A stretch of 64,000 bases of DNA from Paenibacillus sambharensis (lineage in GTDB: Bacteria; Bacillota; Bacilli; Paenibacillales; Paenibacillaceae), in the NCBI RefSeq assembly GCF_003233845.1, contig NZ_QKRB01000053.1:124001-188000 (forward strand), given 5' to 3'. The translations under genes were made by a program, and so were the position numbers. The notes under the pieces were generated by a model, which was not told the DNA's origin, made no database searches, and worked only from the letters and a program-made list of their open reading frames with translations. Shown piece after piece: positions 59,115-64,000 of the stretch. How positions within the stretch are numbered: the stretch's first letter is position 1; each line of letters begins with the position of its first letter.

Positions 59115-60584
59115 TCAGGCCTTATACAGCGGCAAGTATACCGTAAAGGTTGAGCCGCCGGCACTTGTCGCAGTAAGCTCCGCCGATCCCCCCTGCTTCT
59201 CAGCAAGCTCGCGCACCAGCGGCAGGCCGAGCCCTGTTCCGCCTGTTTCACGTGAACGGTCGCTCCCTCCGGTGAAGAAGGGCTCGAATATTTTATCCCG
59301 TGCATCAGCTGCAATCCCGGTACCCGTATCCGTTACATCGATCCGAAGTCTGGAATCCTCCGGGGCCGCGGCCAGCTGGATGCTGCCCCCCGGCTTATTA
59401 TATTTCACCGCGTTATCCAGCAGATTAATCATAATGTGGAGAAGGCTCTCCCTGTCTGCCAGCACCACGGCCGGCTTCAGGTCAGTCGTTATCTGGATAT
59501 CAAATCTCGCTGCCTTGCCGCTCATCCGGCTCACGACATCATACAGCAGCTCCAGCATATCGACCGGCTCCGCATGCTGCTCAAAATCGTACTTCTCAAG
59601 AGCGGACAGTCGCAGCACCTTATCCACCATATCCTGCAGCCTCGCCGTTTCCCGGCCGATACTTCCAACGGCATCCTCCAGCAGCTTCGGATCATCCCGG
59701 TACATGCCAAGCAGATCAATATATGCCCGGATAGAGGTTAGCGGCGTCTTGAATTCATGGCTGATATTGCCGATAAAATGCTTTTGCTGGCGCTCCAGCT
59801 CACGCAGCTTCTGTACCGCCAGCTCCAGCTTGTGCTTCTCCGCCTCCAGGCTGCGGATATTGTCTCCGATGGCTGTGCTCATATAATAAATATCACGTCC
59901 AAGCTCACCCAGCTCATCCCGCCTCTTCACAGGCGGCTGTTCCAAATACTCCCCCGCCCGTATCCGGTTGGATGCACTCCGAAGCCGGCCAATCAGCGCG
60001 GCGAACCGGTAGAAGTAACCGTAGCCCGCCAGAAAACCGCCCAACAGCACAGTGATTCCCACCGTCCAGAACTGCCTTTCGATCTGAGCGAGAAATTCGC
60101 GGTCCTGCCGGAGCGGGTATTGGAAGCGGACAGCGCCTAGCAGTCCTGACTCTCCCTCAATCGGGGCAAAATAAAGCAGCGAATCCCCGCCGGGAGATGT
60201 CTGATAGGCGAGTTTCCCCTGCAGGGCGTAACCCAGTGTATCGGCAATCTCCATCTTCTCCGCTGCGAGCGAAGAACTGCCAGCCTCCCTGCCCTGCTGA
60301 TCATAAAGGACGGTCTGCAGCCCGCTGAGCATGGCGATATTCTGGGCCATACGCTGGCCCCGGCTCGCCATGAACGCCAGCGGCTCCGGCCGGTTCTCGC
60401 CTGTAACATAAGTCTGCCTCACATACTGCCCGGCCACCTGGCTGTGCTTCGCGAGCTCCGCTTCCATCTGCTCGCGCTGGTTGCGCTCAATCCCCTGCAG
60501 CACAAGCGTGCTGAGCAGTCCGACGGTCAGGGCCAGCAGGACAGCGATGGCAAGGCTGAATTTCAGCTTGATGCTGATCTTCAT
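59115..60584 (-). CDS. Two-component sensor histidine kinase
   Basis: A 489-aa membrane kinase. TM1 is at about residues 9-30, an extracytoplasmic sensor at 31-170, TM2 at 173-195, HAMP at 195-248, then HisKA with H276 (ISHEFKTPL) and a HATPase domain with NLLDNAVKYN (N box), DTGTGIA (G1), EPFFTGG (F) and GTGLGLPLV (G2). It phosphorylates the response regulator encoded just upstream, whose stop overlaps its ATG (ATGA). The signal is unknown. Confidence 0.94.
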   Translation of the reverse strand: MKISIKLKFSLAIAVLLALTVGLLSTLVLQGIERNQREQMEAELAKHSQVAGQYVRQTYVTGENRPEPLAFMASRGQRMAQNIAMLSGLQTVLYDQQGREAGSSSLAAEKMEIADTLGYALQGKLAYQTSPGGDSLLYFAPIEGESGLLGAVRFQYPLRQDREFLAQIERQFWTVGITVLLGGFLAGYGYFYRFAALIGRLRSASNRIRAGEYLEQPPVKRRDELGELGRDIYYMSTAIGDNIRSLEAEKHKLELAVQKLRELERQQKHFIGNISHEFKTPLTSIRAYIDLLGMYRDDPKLLEDAVGSIGRETARLQDMVDKVLRLSALEKYDFEQHAEPVDMLELLYDVVSRMSGKAARFDIQITTDLKPAVVLADRESLLHIMINLLDNAVKYNKPGGSIQLAAAPEDSRLRIDVTDTGTGIAADARDKIFEPFFTGGSDRSRETGGTGLGLPLVRELAEKQGGSAELTATSAGGSTFTVYLPLYKA

Positions 60585-61279
60585 ACAGATGCACCTGAGG
60601 CCTTATAGCCGATGCCATATACGGTCTGCAGGAGATGCTGGGAGCCCGGGCCCAGCTTTTTGCGCAGCCGCTGAATATGAATATCCACGGTTCTTGTTCC
60701 GCCGGCATAGTCCATTCCCCATACCAGCTCCAGCAGCTCCTCACGCGTATACACCCGCTCCGGATGTGTCATCAGCAGAGCGGCGAGATCAAATTCCTTG
60801 GGAGTCAGCTCCACTGCTTCTCCATCGACTGCAAGCAGCCGCTGCGCCGGCCTGATCCTGACGCTGCCAATCGCAATCTCATCTGCCTTCTGTTCCGCTT
60901 TACCATTCTTCTCGATTCGCCGCAGCAGCGCCTTGGAGCGGGCGATCAGCTCCCGGATATCGAACGGCTTGGTCATATAATCATCGGCGCCAAGCTCCAG
61001 GCCCAGCACCTTGTCAACGATATCATTTTTGACGGTGAGCAGAATAATGCCCATTCCCCTGCGGTCCTCCAGCCTGCGGCATACATCATAGCCGGTCAGC
61101 TTCGGCATCATGACATCCACGATCATCAGATCAGGCTGGAATATCCCCGCCTTGGCAACTGCCTCCTCGCCATCACCGGCCGTCTCTACCAGGTACCCTT
61201 CCCTGCGGAAGGCATAGGCGACAGCATTCGCTATATTCGGCTCATCGTCCGCGACGAGCAGCTTCTTCGGTTGTGTCAA
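60581..61279 (-). CDS. OmpR/PhoB-family response regulator
   Basis: A 232-aa regulator: receiver with D11, D12, D55 (VDVMMPKLTG) and the Lys of YMTKPFD, then a winged helix with VELTPKEFDLAALLM and TVDIHIQRLRKKLG. I start it at the TTG at 61279, 7 nt after GGAGGG; the frame is open to 61486 but has no site there. It shares an ATGA overlap with the kinase. A 19-bp repeat upstream of both this gene and the lipoprotein suggests autoregulation. Confidence 0.95.
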   Translation of the reverse strand: MTQPKKLLVADDEPNIANAVAYAFRREGYLVETAGDGEEAVAKAGIFQPDLMIVDVMMPKLTGYDVCRRLEDRRGMGIILLTVKNDIVDKVLGLELGADDYMTKPFDIRELIARSKALLRRIEKNGKAEQKADEIAIGSVRIRPAQRLLAVDGEAVELTPKEFDLAALLMTHPERVYTREELLELVWGMDYAGGTRTVDIHIQRLRKKLGPGSQHLLQTVYGIGYKASGASV

Positions 61280-61399
61280 ACGGTGTCCCTCCGCTTCCTG
61301 CAACGGGCCATTCGGTCTGTTAGCGATCCTATATATGCATAGATATTCTATCTTATACCAACAAGTATGCCTGCACAATGTCTCCTCATCATGTCGAAC

Positions 61400-61418
61400 T
61401 TGTTTCCAAGTTGTAAAC
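61400..61418. promoter_or_regulatory. Candidate response-regulator site upstream of its own gene
   Basis: TTGTTTCCAAGTTGTAAAC, matching the lipoprotein site at 59092-59110 with one change. It lies 121-139 nt upstream of the regulator's start and about 160 nt from the plus-strand gene at 61577, so it could act on both. Confidence 0.6.
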
Positions 61419-61576
61419 AAATGCAGAATGCTGGAGACATGTATTCGACGATTCATGCGTGCAGAAGGTTCACCTGCCGGGAACAAAGCCGTGCTAAACT
61501 ATTTGTTACCTTGTAACTGTTAGAAGAGTCTTATAATTAAACAAGCCATTACATATAAAAGGGGCGGAGGAATGTT

Positions 61577-62113
61577 ATGAAGAAAATTCTGATCATCGTC
61601 ACAGCCGGGGTACTCCTGCTAACGGGAACCTTGCTTGTTTACCAACAGTGGTGGAGTCTATCCTCAATAATCCATAAATATGGATTTTATAAGGAAGACA
61701 CGATCACAACGAAGAGCCTAGCCATGCCCGATGACCAGACATATCACATTTTTTTACTGGCTGACCAGCACAATACCGGAATTCTGGTGGCCGAGAAAGC
61801 AAGCTTTGGGAGATGGAAGGCAACTCCGCTTAATTCCATAGTGGCTGAACGTTCCCGCAGCCATTATGGAACAGCAGTTGTGCCAGTGGCCAAATTTGCA
61901 AATGGAGGAGTGTACTTCGAGACCCATATGTTCATCGCAGGTCCGTTAAACCATGATGAAGGACAACAAATCAAGGGAAATGCTGATTTTGACTTGAGTG
62001 TGGAGTATTATAGCAAAAACGGGGACAAGATCATGTTTGTCCATGCTGTTCAAAATGCCCGTACCCGCAGTATGAGTTCTGTTCAGGTTCTTCAATATGG
62101 ACAGGAAGCATAA
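61577..62113 (+). CDS. Membrane-anchored or secreted protein of unknown function
   Basis: A 178-aa protein with an N-terminal signal/anchor helix (KKILIIVTAGVLLLTGTLLV) and an extracytoplasmic domain rich in beta strands (YHIFLLADQHNTGILVAEK, GGVYFETHMFIAGPLNHDE, SSVQVLQYGQEA). No family recognised. GGAGGA lies 6 nt before the ATG. A TATAAT (61532-61537) with TTGTAA 15 bp upstream is a possible promoter. Codon use is more A/T-rich than its neighbours, which may point to a later arrival. Confidence 0.75.
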   Translation: MKKILIIVTAGVLLLTGTLLVYQQWWSLSSIIHKYGFYKEDTITTKSLAMPDDQTYHIFLLADQHNTGILVAEKASFGRWKATPLNSIVAERSRSHYGTAVVPVAKFANGGVYFETHMFIAGPLNHDEGQQIKGNADFDLSVEYYSKNGDKIMFVHAVQNARTRSMSSVQVLQYGQEA

Positions 62114-62125
62114 GACCTCCCTATT

Positions 62126-62168
62126 AAAAAAGCGCAGGACAGCGTAACCCTTTACGCCAATCCTGCGC
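62126..62168 (-). terminator. Terminator of the ABC exporter gene
   Basis: GCGCAGGA / TCCTGCGC outer stem with an inner GCGTAA-ccct-TTACGC hairpin, then TTTTTTAATAG on the minus strand; 45 nt after the exporter stop. Confidence 0.9.
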
Positions 62169-62212
62169 CTGAATCAACTTGCATGCTCATCATGTAGCGA
62201 ATACCTTCGCCG

Positions 62213-64000
62213 CTAACCCGTCTCAGGCTGTGTAAGCTGGTTGGCATACAGCCCGTAATACTTGCCGCCCCTGGCGAGCAGTTCATCGTGAGTGCCGCGC
62301 TCGGCAATCTCGCCGTCCAGCACGAACAGAATCTGATCCGCATTACGGATTGTGCTGAGCCGGTGGGCTATGACGAAGCTGGTGCGCCCGTGCATCAGCT
62401 TGTTCATGGCATCCTGTATCTGCATCTCCGTCCGGGTGTCGACACTGCTCGTCGCCTCGTCGAAAATCAGGATCGCCGGGTCTGCCAGAATGGCCCTCGC
62501 AATCGTCAGCAGCTGCCGCTGCCCCTGGCTGAGGTTGCCGCCCTCGGCATGCAGAACGGTGTCGTAGCTGTCAGGCAGCTTCAGAATGAAGCCTTCGGCA
62601 CCAGCAAGCTGAGCAGCGCGGCGGATATCCTCCTCGGATGCATCCGTCCGGCCATAACGAATATTATCCTTTACGGTTCCAGCGAACAGATAAGCGTCCT
62701 GCAGCACCATTCCGATCCGGCTGCGCAGGCTGTCCTTGCTGACCTCACGAATATCGCGCCCGTCGATCCGGATGGCACCTGACTCAATCTCGTAAAATCG
62801 CGTCAGCAGGTTGATGACAGTCGTTTTGCCGGCACCTGTCGGTCCGACCAGCGCGATGGTTTCTCCCGGCTTCGCTGTGAAGGACACATCCCTCAGCGTA
62901 ATGTTATCGCCATAGCGGAAGGTCACCTGCTCGAAGCGCACCTCGCCCTGAACATCGCCGAGCTCCTCACCCTGCCTGTCATCTTCATACTCCGTAGATT
63001 CATCCATAATTTCGAACACGCGCTCCGCACCGGCTACACCGGATTGGATCATATTGTACTGATTCGCCAGCTCGTTGACCGGATTGCTGAACTGCCGCGA
63101 ATACGTCAGGAAGCTGACGATAATCCCGATGGAAGCATAGCCGTTCAGCGTCATCCAGCCTCCTGCGACCGCCAGCAGTATATAGTTGAAATGGCTCATC
63201 ATATTGTTGACCGGGCCGAGTGCGCCGGACAGTATCTGAGCCCTGATGCCTGCAGCGGCAAGCTGGCCGTTGATGGCGCCGAACTGGCTGACCACCTTGT
63301 CCTCCCGGTTGTACATCTTCACGACCTTCTGGCCGGAAATCGTCTCCTCGATCAAGCCGTTCAGGTCGCCAAGATGCTGCTGCTGATTCGCGAACTGCTG
63401 ACGCGTACGGGCAGCGATAAGCTTCACCGTCAGCATGACCAGCGGGATGGTCACCATCGCGATAATCGTCAGCCACACATTCAGCACGAGCATCATTGTC
63501 AGTGAGCCAATCAGCATCATGACACTGTTAATGAGCTGCACCAGGCTCTGGTTCAAGGTGTTCGATACATTCTCAATATCGTTGGTCGTCCGGCTCATTA
63601 GCTCGCCATGCGTCTTCTTGTCGAAGAACCGCAGCGGAAGCTTCTGGAGATGACCGAACAGATCACGGCGCATCGTCCAGACTGTGCGTCCTGATATCCC
63701 GACCATCAGGTAAGCCTGCAGCCAGGTCACGATCGCGCCCATTACATACACGAGCAGCAGAATCAGGCAGGTGCGGAGCAGCCCGCTTCGGTCGTGCTGC
63801 AGAATGAAATCGTCAATCGCCCGGCCAATCAGATATGGTCCGGCCAGCGATGCGGCTGCTCCGCCGATTACCAGCAGGAGAACTGCCAAGAGCCCGCCCC
63901 GCTGCTGCCGCAGCACCTTCCACAGCCGGACCAGCGTAGCCCGGGTGTTGCGCGCCCTCACCTTGACCATCGGCCCGCGTGCCCGTCCGGCACCGAACGT
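62213..64000 (-). CDS. ABC exporter, fused permease-ATPase half-transporter (partial)
   Basis: At least 595 codons of a type IV ABC exporter (MsbA/YfiC/YheH-like). Six helices (about residues 30-300 of the visible part) precede an ATPase with Walker A GPTGAGKTT, signature LSQGQRQL, Walker B ILIFDEATSSVD and H-loop IAHRLS. The frame is open through the right edge (TFGAGRARGP before the ATG at 63970), and relatives have a Gly/Pro/Arg-rich N-terminus there, so the true start is probably outside the window. Such proteins usually work as heterodimers encoded by adjacent genes; the partner would lie to the right. Confidence 0.92.
   Translation of the reverse strand, partial: TFGAGRARGPMVKVRARNTRATLVRLWKVLRQQRGGLLAVLLLVIGGAAASLAGPYLIGRAIDDFILQHDRSGLLRTCLILLLVYVMGAIVTWLQAYLMVGISGRTVWTMRRDLFGHLQKLPLRFFDKKTHGELMSRTTNDIENVSNTLNQSLVQLINSVMMLIGSLTMMLVLNVWLTIIAMVTIPLVMLTVKLIAARTRQQFANQQQHLGDLNGLIEETISGQKVVKMYNREDKVVSQFGAINGQLAAAGIRAQILSGALGPVNNMMSHFNYILLAVAGGWMTLNGYASIGIIVSFLTYSRQFSNPVNELANQYNMIQSGVAGAERVFEIMDESTEYEDDRQGEELGDVQGEVRFEQVTFRYGDNITLRDVSFTAKPGETIALVGPTGAGKTTVINLLTRFYEIESGAIRIDGRDIREVSKDSLRSRIGMVLQDAYLFAGTVKDNIRYGRTDASEEDIRRAAQLAGAEGFILKLPDSYDTVLHAEGGNLSQGQRQLLTIARAILADPAILIFDEATSSVDTRTEMQIQDAMNKLMHGRTSFVIAHRLSTIRNADQILFVLDGEIAERGTHDELLARGGKYYGLYANQLTQPETG

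Noticed and set aside
58474-59886. 470-codon plus-strand open frame across the lipoprotein and kinase genes
   Set aside because: It is antisense to two genes with clear domains, is Ser- and Arg-rich without any motif, and lacks a ribosome site.
1-64000. Search for CRISPR arrays, tRNA/rRNA genes, transposases, integrases, phage genes and restriction systems
   Set aside because: None could be recognised on either strand; the only repeats are the SASP pair, the 19-bp regulator site, inverted repeats and the glutamine codons.

Overview
The window is a 64 kb piece of a low-to-mid-GC Firmicute chromosome, most likely Paenibacillus or a close Paenibacillaceae relative. Pointers are endospore genes (sda, cwlJ-gerQ, two alpha/beta SASPs, a YheC/D-type ATP-grasp protein, a SpoVB-like flippase), strong AGGAGG ribosome sites with many GTG and TTG starts, futalosine-type menaquinone synthesis (mqnE), a copper-amine-oxidase 'stalk' lipoprotein and a Cthe_2314-type HEPN protein. 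The content is mostly ordinary chromosome; I see no rRNA, tRNA, CRISPR array, phage or insertion sequence.

Layout. 1-4.6 kb: uvrC (partial), a mini membrane protein, the primosome genes dnaB-dnaI and an alpha/beta hydrolase. 4.6-15.4 kb: a respiratory, heme and Fe-S block that resembles the Bacillus yui/yum/yut region (yuiB, hemQ, two type-2 NADH dehydrogenase-like flavoproteins, yumC, an IscA/ErpA carrier, mqnE, yuzB, yutI). Inside it sits sda behind a dense cluster of DnaA boxes, and a protein that is about 48% glutamine. 15.5-24.4 kb: SDR, HEPN protein, heme A synthase ctaA, thioredoxin-like protein, stalk lipoprotein with a folded leader, lipid-linked sugar flippase, ThuA-like protein, DUF456 protein, HAD phosphatase. 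24.6-28.4 kb: TroA/MntA-type metal ABC operon with a Fur-family operator. 28.5-32.4 kb: PBP2-type transpeptidase and a membrane-anchored transglutaminase-like protein. 32.6-36.8 kb: MFS, TOPRIM protein, AEC carrier, Sco and heme O synthase ctaB. 37-47 kb: cwlJ-gerQ, SASPs with sigma-G promoters, trpS behind a Trp T-box, a YcgR/YcgQ permease pair, polysaccharide deacetylase, LysM-3D wall protein. 47.2-48.1 kb: an uncharacterised Fur-box-controlled beta-propeller-like protein.

48.2-55.3 kb is the most striking region: ehuB-ehuC-ehuD-ehuA-ectA-ectB-ectC-ectD plus a UPF0316/DUF2179 membrane gene, all on the minus strand with tiny gaps or overlaps. It joins ectoine import, ectoine synthesis and hydroxylation in one apparent transcription unit, with no catabolic genes.

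55.8-64 kb: FAH-family hydrolase, Gfo/Idh/MocA oxidoreductase, a two-component system (response regulator and kinase) next to a propeller lipoprotein, a small secreted or anchored protein, and an ABC exporter that runs off the right edge. A 19-bp sequence occurs, with one mismatch, upstream of both the response regulator and the lipoprotein and is a candidate binding site for that regulator.
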